From NCBI GenBank assembly GCA_020160915.1, contig JAIUPK010000001.1:651645-715644 (forward strand): DNA of 64,000 nt, given 5' to 3'. The stretch comes from Actinomycetota bacterium. Its GTDB lineage: Bacteria > Actinomycetota > Actinomycetes > Actinomycetales > Microbacteriaceae. Below the pieces are notes generated by a model. That model saw nothing but the letters and a program-made list of their open reading frames with translations, had not been told where the DNA came from and did not search any database. A program made the position numbers and the translations under genes. Within the stretch, counting starts at the first letter, position 1. Each line of letters begins with the position of its first letter. Positions 8,776-17,437 of the stretch are shown in pieces.

Positions 8776-10158
8776 TCAGGCCTCGCCGCGACCCCACGTC
8801 GTGTTGAGGTGCGACTGGGAGTCGCGCTCGAGGTTCAGCACGCCACCCACCGAGTAGTAGCGCTGCCCGGCGACGAGCAGTTCCTCGGCCGGGAACTTGG
8901 TGATGACCTCGCAACCATCGGCCGTGACCACGACCTCCTCCTCGATGCGTGCAGCCCCCCAGCCGTCCTTCGACGGCCAGTAGGTCTCGAGGGCGAAGAC
9001 CATGCCCTCCTGCAGCACCTCGGGGTGATCGAGCGAGGTCAGGCGCGAGAAGATCGGCTTCTCCCAGATCGACAGGCCGACGCCGTGCCCGTACTGCAGC
9101 GCGAACGCGGCCTCCTCGTCGGCGAAGCCGAACTCCTGGGCGGTCGGCCACACCTTCACGATGTCGGCAGTGGTGGCTCCCGGCTTGACCAGGGCGATGG
9201 CCCGGTCCATGTACTCGCGGGCGCGGGTGTACGCATCCTTCTGGGCGGATGACGCGGACCCGACCGCGAACGTGCGGTAGTAGCAGGTTCGGTACCCGTT
9301 GAAGGAGTGCAGGATGTCGAAGAACGCCGGGTCGCCCGGGCGGATGAGACGGTCCGAGAACACGTGCGGGTGCGGCGAGCAGCGCTCACCGGAGATCGCG
9401 TTGACACCCTCCACGTACTCGCTGCCGAGGTCGTAGAGCGTCTTGGCGACCAGGCCGACGGCCTCGTTCTCGCGCACACCGGGCCGCAGGAAGCGGTAGA
9501 GCTCCTCGTACGCGGCATCCACCATCGATGCGGCCTGGGTGAGCAGACGGATCTCGTCGCCGGTCTTGATGCGCCGAGCCTCCATGAACACCTGCTGGCC
9601 GTCGACGACCTGGATGCCCTCCTTCTGCAGCGCGAACAGGATGGGCAGCTCGATCACGTCGACGCCGAGGGGCTGGTCGGCCAGACCGAACTTCTCGAGC
9701 TCGCGCTTGATCTTCTTCGCGACGCCCTCGGCGATTCCGGCGTCGGGCGGGAACGCACCCCGCAGGGTCGAGATGCCGGCGCGAGCGCCCGACTCGAGCC
9801 GCGGGCGCTTGGCGCCCTCGTGCGGCGCGTTCGGGTCGGCATCCATCTCGGCCGTCGTGGTGTCGAGCCACGGGTTGTAGAGCTTGTGGTGCTTGGCGGC
9901 ACTGCCGAAGTCCCACGAGATCGGGTCGGTGTTGCGCGTCAGCAGGCTGAACCTGATCAGCTTGTCCATCGCCCACGTGCCGATGTGCGTCGACGTCATG
10001 TAGCGGATGTTCGAGAAGTCGAACGCGAGCAGGGCGCCGAGATCAGAGCGATCGAGTTCCGCCTTCAGCCGGGCGAGACGCTCGGAGCGCAGCCGATCGA
10101 AGTCGATTCGAGCCTCCCAGTCGACCGCGTTCGTGCCCGTGGTGCCTGTGTTACGCAT
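8776..10158 (-). CDS. M24-family 'pita-bread' enzyme (Xaa-Pro peptidase/DddP-like), atypical metal site
   Basis: 460 residues from ATG 10158, preceded by GGGAGGA; the reading frame runs 24 bases further up but without a ribosome site. An N-terminal creatinase-like domain (LLAFDFSNIRYMTST) is followed by the C-terminal M24 fold. The first metal Asp is D281 in PAFFDILHSFNGYRT; His is in QYGHGVG and Glu residues in FALETYW and ARIEEEVVV. The second metal Asp of the usual D-x10-D pair is Cys292 here. It is a close paralogue of the gene at 25664, which has the same change. Family enzymes cleave X-Pro bonds, ectoine or creatine, or release DMS from DMSP; the substrate here is unknown. It is convergent with the operon on its left. 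Confidence 0.8.
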   Translation of the reverse strand: MRNTGTTGTNAVDWEARIDFDRLRSERLARLKAELDRSDLGALLAFDFSNIRYMTSTHIGTWAMDKLIRFSLLTRNTDPISWDFGSAAKHHKLYNPWLDTTTAEMDADPNAPHEGAKRPRLESGARAGISTLRGAFPPDAGIAEGVAKKIKRELEKFGLADQPLGVDVIELPILFALQKEGIQVVDGQQVFMEARRIKTGDEIRLLTQAASMVDAAYEELYRFLRPGVRENEAVGLVAKTLYDLGSEYVEGVNAISGERCSPHPHVFSDRLIRPGDPAFFDILHSFNGYRTCYYRTFAVGSASSAQKDAYTRAREYMDRAIALVKPGATTADIVKVWPTAQEFGFADEEAAFALQYGHGVGLSIWEKPIFSRLTSLDHPEVLQEGMVFALETYWPSKDGWGAARIEEEVVVTADGCEVITKFPAEELLVAGQRYYSVGGVLNLERDSQSHLNTTWGRGEA

Positions 10159-10434
10159 GGAGTCCTCCCACAACGCCCCCATTGGCGTTCAGTAGTGTCG
10201 AAATAATGTTTAGCATAGGTTAACACTTTGGTCTAGTGAGCAATCGTCGGCCGTGGGGCCGAAGCCCTGTGCAGCCCCGAAAATAGCGGCCAATCTCGTG
10301 GAAATCTCGCTCGTGAGCGCCACAGTAGCGTGCAGTGACACTCCAGCAATAACCTCCGCTGTATAGCCCCGGTGTGCACCCTGACTTGATAGGGTGTGCT
10401 GAGAGAAGTTCTGCTGTATGTGAAGGAGCACCGC

Positions 10435-11148
10435 ATGACTGCCGACATCGGAGTTCGGCTGCGAGAAGCTCGACTGCAGCGCGGGATGAGTCTTCGCAGT
10501 GTTGCCCAGGCCGTCGGAGTCTCCGCAAGCCTCATCTCGCAGGTCGAGACCGGCAAGACGCAGCCCTCGGTCTCCACGCTCTACGCCTTGGTGAACCACC
10601 TCGGCGTCTCGATGGACGAGCTGATGGGCGTCGTCGCTCCCCTGGCCGATCAGGGCACCACGGTCTCCGCGGCTTTCGGATCCACCGGCGCCGTTGAGCC
10701 TGCCGTGCAGCGCGGCTCCGAGAACCCCGTGCTCGAGATGGAGAACGGCGTGCACTGGGAGCGTCTCGCGGTTGGCGAGGGCGGCCCCGCAGATGCTCTG
10801 CTGGTCAGCTACGACCCCGGAGCATCCAGTTCCATCGAGGGTCGACTCATGCGCCACTCGGGCGTCGAGTACGCCTACATCTTGGAGGGCGAGATCACCC
10901 TGCAGCTGGAGTTCACGACGCACGTGCTTCACCCGGGCGACTCCCTTCAGTTCGACTCGGTGCGTCCGCACATGTACTCCAACAACGGCGACGTCGTCGC
11001 GAGGGGCATCTGGTTCGTGGTGGGGCGTCGGCACCAGAACCAGTCGATGCCCAGCGCAGCCGGCGCTGACCCGTCGCTGGCGCGAGGATCGGATGCCCGG
11101 CTCACCTCGGCGGTAGACGTTCTGCAGGCCATGGACGACCTGCGCTGA
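10435..11148 (+). CDS. XRE-family regulator with C-terminal cupin domain
   Basis: 237 residues. The N-terminal helix-turn-helix (VRLREARLQRGMSLRSVAQ, GVSASLISQVETGKTQPS) is followed by a cupin from about residue 130 (HSGVEYAYILEGEITLQLEF, LHPGDSLQFDSVRPHMYSN). Such proteins sense a small molecule in the cupin and repress catabolic genes. ATG 10435 follows GAAGGAG by seven bases. It is divergent from the first M24 gene and convergent with the ABC-transporter operon, so one or both are likely targets. A second regulator of the same design stands at 31818 on the far side of the catabolic block. Confidence 0.88.
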   Translation: MTADIGVRLREARLQRGMSLRSVAQAVGVSASLISQVETGKTQPSVSTLYALVNHLGVSMDELMGVVAPLADQGTTVSAAFGSTGAVEPAVQRGSENPVLEMENGVHWERLAVGEGGPADALLVSYDPGASSSIEGRLMRHSGVEYAYILEGEITLQLEFTTHVLHPGDSLQFDSVRPHMYSNNGDVVARGIWFVVGRRHQNQSMPSAAGADPSLARGSDARLTSAVDVLQAMDDLR

Positions 11149-11181
11149 TCCGATAGTCACAGCAGCACGTCACTCACGAAG

Positions 11182-13677
11182 TCACTTCCGCGCCGCGCGT
11201 GAGCGCCGGAAGCGCACCACCATCGGCACGACAGCCGCGAAGATCACAAACGCACCCTGCAGCCAGTATTGCCACGAGAGCGACAGGCCGAGGAACGACA
11301 GCGAGTTGGTGATGGTCTGGAGCAGCAGACCGGCGACCGCCACCGCTATCGCCGAGCCGGAGCCGCCGAAGATGCTCGCGCCCGCGATGACGATGGCCGT
11401 CACCGACGTGAGTGTCAGCGCCTGACCGGTGTTGGCGTCACCGATACCGGTCTTGGAGTACAGCACGAACCCGGCGAGCGCGGCGAGCACTCCGGCGGCC
11501 ACGGTCGCGAACAGGCGCATCGACGGCACACTCACACCCATGCGGTTGGCCTTGATCGGGTCGGAGCCGGCGGCGCGTAGGCCGCGGCCGAGTCCCGTGC
11601 GCTTGATGATGATCGACATCGCGATCGACACGGCAATGGCCAGCAGCAGCACGACCGGAATTCCCGCGATCGTCGTGCCGATTCCCGTCATGATCTCCTT
11701 GGTCGCCGACCCACCGGGGTAGGGCCTGAGCACCTGGGCGGTACCGACAACGGCGATGGATGTCACGAGCGTCGCGATCACCGGCGGAATCGACAACTTG
11801 GTCACGAGCAGACCGTTGATGAGTCCCACGAACGCGCCAGCCAGCAGGGCGAGTAGCACCCCCAGCGCGAACATTCCACCGGAGCTGCCGAAGAACGAGA
11901 TGATCACGCCAGACAGGGCGACGACCGAGCCGATGCTCAGGTCGATTCCCCCGGTCATGACGACGAGCAGCTGTGCGAGGCCGACGAGGATGAGCGTTGC
12001 CGACGCCGCGAGCAGCTGGCTCACGTTGAGCGGGCTCATGAACGCACTGGACACCACTGTCGAGGCGATCGCCAGCACCACGGTCAGTCCGGCGAGCACG
12101 ACCGCCTGCGACTCACCCCAGAAGGTGAAGGCGCGCTTGCGCTTTGCGCCGACGGCGGAGACTGTCGAGGCGGAGTGGCCGGTGGACAGCACTGCCGTTC
12201 CGGTGATCGACCGCTCGGTGACGTCGTTGCCGTCGAGTACGGCCTGCACCTTGCCGCGGGAGAACACGAGAACCTGATCGCACAGGCCCTCGAGCTCGAC
12301 CGCATCCGTCGACAGCACGACGACCGCGACGCCGGTGTTGGCCATGGCGCGCAGGAAGGCGTAGATCTCGACGCGAGCACCGGCGTCGACGCCCTGAGTC
12401 GGGTCCTCGACGAGCAGCACCTTGGGGTCACCCAGGCGCGAGCGGGCGAGCAGCACCTTCTGCTGGCTACCACCGGAGAGGGAACTCACCGGGGTCTCGA
12501 GCGTGGGCGTCTTCACTGCGAGACCGGCGATGGCCTGCTGCGTGAGCGTGTACTCCCGAGTGCGGTTGGCCAAGCCACCCGGCATCACGGAGTTGAGCGA
12601 GGGCGCGACGACGTTCTCGCGAACGGACATCTTGCCGAACATGGCCTCGCCCATGCGGTCGCCAGGCAGGAAGGCGATTCCGGCGCGAGTGGCCGAGGCA
12701 TGCGAGCGGAGGCGCACCGAGGTTCCTCCGACGCTCACCTCACCCGAGACGAGACCCTTGCCCGCGAGGGCGCGCATGAAGTCGCGCTGGCCATTGCCCT
12801 CGACGCCGGCCAGGCCGATGATCTGGCCGGGGACGACAGACAGGGAGACATCGAAGAACTTGGCGCCGCTGGCATCCGAGACCTCGAGCACGTAGCCGGG
12901 CTTCTCGGCGGGGGCGACGAACTTGTCGGGGAACGTGGTCTCGAGCGAGCGACCGACGATGAGCTCGACGATCTGGTCGGCGGTGAAGTCGGCCACCTCA
13001 CCGGAGCCCACGACGTGGCCGTCGCGGAGCACCGTGAGCTCGTGGGCGATCTCCACGACCTCGGGGATGCGGTGGGTGATGTAGACGATCGCGACGTTCT
13101 TCTCGAGAAGTTCAGCGATGCGCTCGAACAGCCACCGGGTCTCCTCGGGCCCGAGCGCCTCGGTCGGCTCGTCGAGCACGAGAACCTGGGGGTCGGATGC
13201 CAGGGCGGCAGCAATCTCGATGAGGTGGGCCTCGCGCAGCGACAGAGATTCGACGGTTGCCGCCGGGTCGATCACGAGGCCGAGGGATGCGAAGTGTGCG
13301 GTCAGCCAGGCCGCCGCACCCGAGCGACGGGGTCGCTTCGAGTCCGGCAGGAGCAACAGCACGGCATCCAGAACAGTGAGGGAGGGCGCGAGGGCCGGGA
13401 TCTGGTAGACGATCGCCAGGCCGCGTTCGCGCGCCACCCGGGGCTGAACCCGGGTGAAAGTCTCGCCGGCGAGGCCGATCGTGCCTGAATCAGGCACGAC
13501 CGACCCCGCAGCGATCCCGACCAGCGTCGACTTGCCTGCGCCGTTCTCGCCGAGGATCGCGTGGACCCGACCGGGTGCGGCGCTGACGCTGACGTCACTG
13601 AGCGCGCGCACTCCGGGGTAGGTCTTGGTGATTCCGTTGAGAACGAGCACGGGCTCGTTGGTGGTCGAGTTATTCAT
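11182..13677 (-). CDS. Fused ABC ATPase-permease of a CUT2 (ribose-type) importer
   Basis: 832 residues, equal to a typical RbsA (about 500) plus RbsC (about 320). The first ATPase half has Walker A GENGAGKST and Walker B VLVLDEPTEA; its signature is degenerate (LSLREAHL). The second half has the usual altered Walker A (GVEGNGQRDF) and a good LSGGSQQKV signature. After a linker near residue 500-525 comes a permease with about eight to ten membrane segments, including VMTGGIDLSIGS. The ATG at 13677 lies two bases after the stop of the binding-protein gene and has no strong ribosome site, so translation may be coupled. It would pair with the separate permease at 14888. Substrate unknown; the amidohydrolase neighbours suggest a nitrogen compound. 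Confidence 0.9.
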   Translation of the reverse strand: MNNSTTNEPVLVLNGITKTYPGVRALSDVSVSAAPGRVHAILGENGAGKSTLVGIAAGSVVPDSGTIGLAGETFTRVQPRVARERGLAIVYQIPALAPSLTVLDAVLLLLPDSKRPRRSGAAAWLTAHFASLGLVIDPAATVESLSLREAHLIEIAAALASDPQVLVLDEPTEALGPEETRWLFERIAELLEKNVAIVYITHRIPEVVEIAHELTVLRDGHVVGSGEVADFTADQIVELIVGRSLETTFPDKFVAPAEKPGYVLEVSDASGAKFFDVSLSVVPGQIIGLAGVEGNGQRDFMRALAGKGLVSGEVSVGGTSVRLRSHASATRAGIAFLPGDRMGEAMFGKMSVRENVVAPSLNSVMPGGLANRTREYTLTQQAIAGLAVKTPTLETPVSSLSGGSQQKVLLARSRLGDPKVLLVEDPTQGVDAGARVEIYAFLRAMANTGVAVVVLSTDAVELEGLCDQVLVFSRGKVQAVLDGNDVTERSITGTAVLSTGHSASTVSAVGAKRKRAFTFWGESQAVVLAGLTVVLAIASTVVSSAFMSPLNVSQLLAASATLILVGLAQLLVVMTGGIDLSIGSVVALSGVIISFFGSSGGMFALGVLLALLAGAFVGLINGLLVTKLSIPPVIATLVTSIAVVGTAQVLRPYPGGSATKEIMTGIGTTIAGIPVVLLLAIAVSIAMSIIIKRTGLGRGLRAAGSDPIKANRMGVSVPSMRLFATVAAGVLAALAGFVLYSKTGIGDANTGQALTLTSVTAIVIAGASIFGGSGSAIAVAVAGLLLQTITNSLSFLGLSLSWQYWLQGAFVIFAAVVPMVVRFRRSRAARK

Positions 13678-13679
13678 TG

Positions 13680-14858
13680 TTAGCTGAACAGTTTCTTGAT
13701 CTCGTCGGCGGTCAGGAGGGTCGACGGGGTCGCGTCTGACGGGGCATCCGGCAGGCACGCGTCGGAGGGGAGGATTGAGCCAGCAGCGGTGCCGGTCGAG
13801 TCCTCGTAGATCTCCAGGTTGTAGATCGACGGCTCGGTGTTGGTCTTGCCGTTGATCGCGGCGAGCGCCTTACGAAGGGCCACGCGGCCGATCCAGGTGC
13901 GCGACGAGTTGGTCGCCAGTTCGAAGCTGGGGTTGGTGGCCTTGAGGGCGTCGAAACCACAGCTCAGCGAGTTGTCATCGGTCGAGGTCATGATCGGCAG
14001 GGTGATGCCGGCAGCCTCGTAGGCACGGATGGCGCCGTTCATGACGGCTCCGTAGTCGGTGATGACGGCGTCGATCTTCGGGAACTGTGCGAGCAGTCCG
14101 GCCATGGCGGTCTGCGCCTGTGCCGGGTCCCAGTTGGTGACGACGGGCTCAGGGGTCAGCAGGGTGATCTGCGGGTTGTCCGCGAACACCTTCGTGATGC
14201 CCTCGAACTCACCGACGGACACCGCAGCGCCCGCGGGGCCACCGAGGAACACGACGTTGCCACCGGCGTCACCGAGCTGGTCGACGACCCACTGGGCCCA
14301 GCCAGCACCCGAGTACGGCGGTGCCTGGTCGGTGTAGTCGATGAACGCGTCACCGGCGGGAACGCCCGGGTCAGACGCGAACGCGACGACCGTCGAACCG
14401 GCGTCGGTCGCGGCCTGCATGGCAGGAACGTGAGCCTCACCGGGTCCGGCGTCCGGGATCACCAGGATGATGTCGACACCCTTGGCCGCGAGACTCGTGA
14501 TGCCTGCGGTCGTCGCGGCGAGGTCACCGCGTCCGGGGACGAACTCGATGCTCGTGATCTGCGGGCACTTGGCGGCCTCGCTCTCGATCTCGGCGTAGAC
14601 AGTCTTGGACCAGGTGTTGGTTCCGTAGCCGTCGACGACACCGACGCTCAGGGGCTGGTCGGTCGAGCCGCAGACCTCCGAGATGTCGATGAACTGGTCG
14701 ACGGATCCGACCGATCCGGCGGCGATGTCCAGCGGCTTCGCGGTGTCGGTCGTTGAACCGCCACCGTTCGTCGACGAACATCCGGCAAGGGCGAGTCCGG
14801 CAATTGCCAGGACCGCCACAGCTGCACGCGTACCGCGTGCAGTGGGGATGCGATTCAT
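13680..14858 (-). CDS. Substrate-binding lipoprotein of the first CUT2-type ABC importer
   Basis: 392 residues with a lipoprotein signal (RAAVAVLAIAGLALAGC, lipidated Cys near residue 26) and a two-lobed periplasmic-binding fold of the sugar-binding type (GAGWAQWVVDQLGDAGGNVVFLGG; AVITDYGAVMNGAIRAYE). It hangs on the outer face of the membrane and delivers substrate to the permeases encoded on either side. The start follows GAGGAG. It sits mid-operon between the permease at 14888 and the ATPase-permease fusion. The ligand cannot be read from the sequence. Confidence 0.88.
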   Translation of the reverse strand: MNRIPTARGTRAAVAVLAIAGLALAGCSSTNGGGSTTDTAKPLDIAAGSVGSVDQFIDISEVCGSTDQPLSVGVVDGYGTNTWSKTVYAEIESEAAKCPQITSIEFVPGRGDLAATTAGITSLAAKGVDIILVIPDAGPGEAHVPAMQAATDAGSTVVAFASDPGVPAGDAFIDYTDQAPPYSGAGWAQWVVDQLGDAGGNVVFLGGPAGAAVSVGEFEGITKVFADNPQITLLTPEPVVTNWDPAQAQTAMAGLLAQFPKIDAVITDYGAVMNGAIRAYEAAGITLPIMTSTDDNSLSCGFDALKATNPSFELATNSSRTWIGRVALRKALAAINGKTNTEPSIYNLEIYEDSTGTAAGSILPSDACLPDAPSDATPSTLLTADEIKKLFS

Positions 14859-14887
14859 GTCACACTCCTCGTTGAGTTACTCGTGGG

Positions 14888-15925
14888 TTAGGGATTTGAG
14901 CGTTTACGGAACAGGCCCTTGAGCCTGCCCGCGGTGCCACCCAGCTGAAGCTGGGCAACGATCCCGACGCCGATGATGAGCGCCTGGACGATGTTCTGCA
15001 CGGCCGTGAGGGTCGTGAAGGTCTGGACCAGTTGGGTGAGCTGGGCCAGGAAGAGTGCGCCGAACGCGGTGCCGACGAGGCTTCCGCGGCCGCCGGTGAG
15101 GGCCGTGCCGCCGAGCACGACGGCGGCGATCGACGGGAGCAGGTAGTTGTCTCCCGCGGTGAGGGTCGGGGTGCGAAGCAGTCCGGCCAGCAGCACGCCG
15201 GCCGTGGCGGCGAGCGCCCCCGCGAGCCAGTAGGCGGAGATGACGAACCGCCGCACGGGAATACCGATGATCTCGGCACTGCGCGGGTTCTCACCGACGA
15301 GTTCGAATCGACGACCGAGGCGGGTGAACTTGAGCACCGCCTGAACGACGAGCACGATCACGAGCGCGATCACCGCGAGCACCGGAATACCGAAGAACTT
15401 GCTGATCGCGAACGCGCTGAGGTCGGGATCGCTCTGGCCGCTGAATCCGCCGGAGATCGCCTGCACCGCACCGATCATGAGCGCGTTGGTCGCGATCGTG
15501 ACGACGAGCGGTGGCAGGCCGAACAGTGCGACGATGATGCCGCTGAGCAGGCCGAACAGTGAGGTACCGACGATCGCAATCACGATTGCCACGGGAAGAC
15601 CGATGTTCGGGTCCGACCCCAGGGTGGAGACGAGGAGTGCGCCGAGGGTGACGGCACCCGGCAGCGACAGGTCGAGCCCACCCTGCTGAATCACGAAGGT
15701 CTGGCCGATGGCCACGATCGCGATGAGCGCGGCGAACGGCAGCATCGAGATGACGGCGGTGCCGCCCACGCTCGCGGGGGCGATCAGCGGGCTCACCGCG
15801 AAGAGCACGACGACGGCGATGAAGGCCCGGGTGCCCGGCCAGGAGAAGATCACCGAGGGAAGAGAACCACGGTTGGCGGGCGCGACCCTCGGGGCCGCTT
15901 CGGGTGCGGCGGATGCCGTGCTCAC
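14888..15925 (-). CDS. ABC importer permease (RbsC/CUT2 family)
   Basis: 345 residues with eight or more hydrophobic segments and the family's FVIQQGGLDLSLPGAV and GGTALTGGRGSLVGTAFGAL motifs. It is a separate partner to the permease half of the fusion at 11182, so the importer would be a heterodimer of permeases. It follows the amidohydrolase gene by five bases in the same operon. Confidence 0.88.
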   Translation of the reverse strand: MSTASAAPEAAPRVAPANRGSLPSVIFSWPGTRAFIAVVVLFAVSPLIAPASVGGTAVISMLPFAALIAIVAIGQTFVIQQGGLDLSLPGAVTLGALLVSTLGSDPNIGLPVAIVIAIVGTSLFGLLSGIIVALFGLPPLVVTIATNALMIGAVQAISGGFSGQSDPDLSAFAISKFFGIPVLAVIALVIVLVVQAVLKFTRLGRRFELVGENPRSAEIIGIPVRRFVISAYWLAGALAATAGVLLAGLLRTPTLTAGDNYLLPSIAAVVLGGTALTGGRGSLVGTAFGALFLAQLTQLVQTFTTLTAVQNIVQALIIGVGIVAQLQLGGTAGRLKGLFRKRSNP

Positions 15926-15930
15926 GACGC

Positions 15931-17304
15931 TCAGCCCAGTTCCGGGTGCCAGTTGCCGCCGAGCTGCGCCTCGGGCATCTCGCTGACGATGTGATCTCGG
16001 GATGCGATCGCCTGAGCTTTGAGCTTGTCGTAGTCGACGCCGACGAGCACGCCGTCCTTCTTCACCCGGCGGCCTTCGACGAACACGTCGCGCACGAGTC
16101 CGGGGTGCGCTCCGTAGACGACGGCCCCGAACGGGTTGTTCATCGGGGTGATGGCCAGCGAACGGTCATCCAGGATCACGATGTCGGCAGCCTTGCCCAC
16201 CTCGATCGAACCGGTCACATCGCCGAGGCCGGCCGCGTTGGCGCCATCGATCGTGGCGAAGCGGATGACCTCGGCGCAGGAGAGGCCGATGCGCTCGATG
16301 ACCTCGCCGCTCTCGACGGCCGGGGCGTTGTCGAGGGCGCGCTGCATGCCGACCGCGGTGCGCATCGTGCCGAACATGTCACCGCCGTTGGAGCTGCAGA
16401 CGTCGATCGAGAAGCTGGGGCGGATGCCCGCCTTCAGCAGGCGGCCGGTGGCGGGGAATCCGTGGCCCATCTGCATCTCGACGTCGGGCGCGACCGAGGC
16501 GCTTCCGCCGGAGCCGGCGATGATGTTCAGCTCCTCATCGGAGAGCGTGTTGCAGTGCACGTAGGTGGTGCGGTCCGAGAGCAAACCGTCCTGCTTGAGC
16601 TTGAGGATCGGGCCGCTCTTGCCCCAGTAGCCGTCGCCTACGTGCACGGTGACGCGCAGGTCGAGGTCCTTGGCCAGAGCGAAGTCGTAGGCGTTCACCT
16701 CCGGCAGCGTGAACTGCGGTCCGCGCAGCGCCATCGCCATCGTCACCAGTCCGGTGTTGTCGGAGAAGTACTGCTCGCGGATGCGACGCGCATCGTCGGG
16801 GTGGTTGTTCGGTGAGGGCAGCGGTGCGCCCCACTGCTTCGAGCCTCCGCCGTGCGCGAAGACGGCACGCATGCCGGTGTCCTTCAATGCCTGGATGGCG
16901 GCATCCGCGTGGGCCGGAGTCGCCAGGTTGTGTGACCAGTCGACGAGCGTGGTGATTCCGCTGTCGAGTGCCTCGAGCGCGCCGAGGTAGTTGCCCGCGT
17001 AGGTGTCCTCCGGGCGGAAGTGCTTGCTCAGCCCCGTGTGCAGCCCCGCGAGGTACTCGGTGAGCGACCAGTCCGACGCGATCTCCCGGATGACCGACTG
17101 CCAGGTGTGGCGGTGGGTGTCGACGAAACCGGGGAGCACGATACGGCCGGTGATGTCGATGACCTCGGCGTCGCCAGCCTCGAGGCCGTGACCGATCGCG
17201 GCGATCTTGCCGTTCGAGATGAGGATGTCCGCACCCACGAGGACCTCGCCGGCGGTCGCTGCCGTGATGACGGTTCCGTTACGCAGCAGGGTTTTCGCGG
17301 TCAT
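15931..17304 (-). CDS. Zn-dependent amidohydrolase (ATZ/TRZ/deaminase-like), paralogue 1
   Basis: 457 residues starting at ATG 17304 after GAGGAG. The metal-dependent amidohydrolase barrel is intact: HxH in VDTHRHTWQS, His in VTVHVGDG, His in TYVHCNTLSDEEL and the catalytic Asp in SFSIDVCSS. A small beta-domain at both ends gives the typical NGTVITA start and IEVGKAADIVILDD close. Such enzymes deaminate or dechlorinate nitrogen heterocycles or open cyclic amides. It is the first gene of the transporter operon under a clear promoter at 17376-17404. Two related genes follow at 17438 and 20337. Confidence 0.85.
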   Translation of the reverse strand: MTAKTLLRNGTVITAATAGEVLVGADILISNGKIAAIGHGLEAGDAEVIDITGRIVLPGFVDTHRHTWQSVIREIASDWSLTEYLAGLHTGLSKHFRPEDTYAGNYLGALEALDSGITTLVDWSHNLATPAHADAAIQALKDTGMRAVFAHGGGSKQWGAPLPSPNNHPDDARRIREQYFSDNTGLVTMAMALRGPQFTLPEVNAYDFALAKDLDLRVTVHVGDGYWGKSGPILKLKQDGLLSDRTTYVHCNTLSDEELNIIAGSGGSASVAPDVEMQMGHGFPATGRLLKAGIRPSFSIDVCSSNGGDMFGTMRTAVGMQRALDNAPAVESGEVIERIGLSCAEVIRFATIDGANAAGLGDVTGSIEVGKAADIVILDDRSLAITPMNNPFGAVVYGAHPGLVRDVFVEGRRVKKDGVLVGVDYDKLKAQAIASRDHIVSEMPEAQLGGNWHPELG

Positions 17305-17375
17305 GGTCGTCGTCGACTCCTCGTGAAATATGCAGCAGCCTGGCGACCGCTTCGTTGCGTTGATGTGCTGGTGCC

Positions 17376-17404
17376 ATGCTAGAAGTGGCACTGCACACTG
17401 TCAA
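17376..17404 (-). promoter_or_regulatory. Sigma70-type promoter of the amidohydrolase-transporter operon
   Basis: Read on the minus strand, TTGACA (17399-17404) is separated by 17 bases from TAGCAT (17376-17381), about 70 bases before the amidohydrolase start at 17304. Spacing and the perfect -35 make this the best promoter match seen in the block. Confidence 0.6.
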
Positions 17405-17419
17405 GCGCAGTTTACATTT

Positions 17420-17433
17420 CTGTTTAGTAACAG
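17420..17433. promoter_or_regulatory. Inverted repeat CTGTT-TAGT-AACAG, possible operator
   Basis: A perfect 5-bp dyad with a four-base spacer lies just upstream of the -35 box of the transporter operon, near the end of the preceding amidohydrolase gene. One of the XRE-cupin proteins is a possible binder. A related TTTAGCATAGGTTAAC stretch lies at the first M24 promoter (near 10210), but the match is loose. Confidence 0.3.
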
Positions 17434-17437
17434 TGAA

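Noticed and set aside
12175-13488. 437-codon plus-strand frame opposite the ATPase fusion
   Set aside because: Same GC-rich antisense effect; the fusion on the other strand has all ABC motifs.
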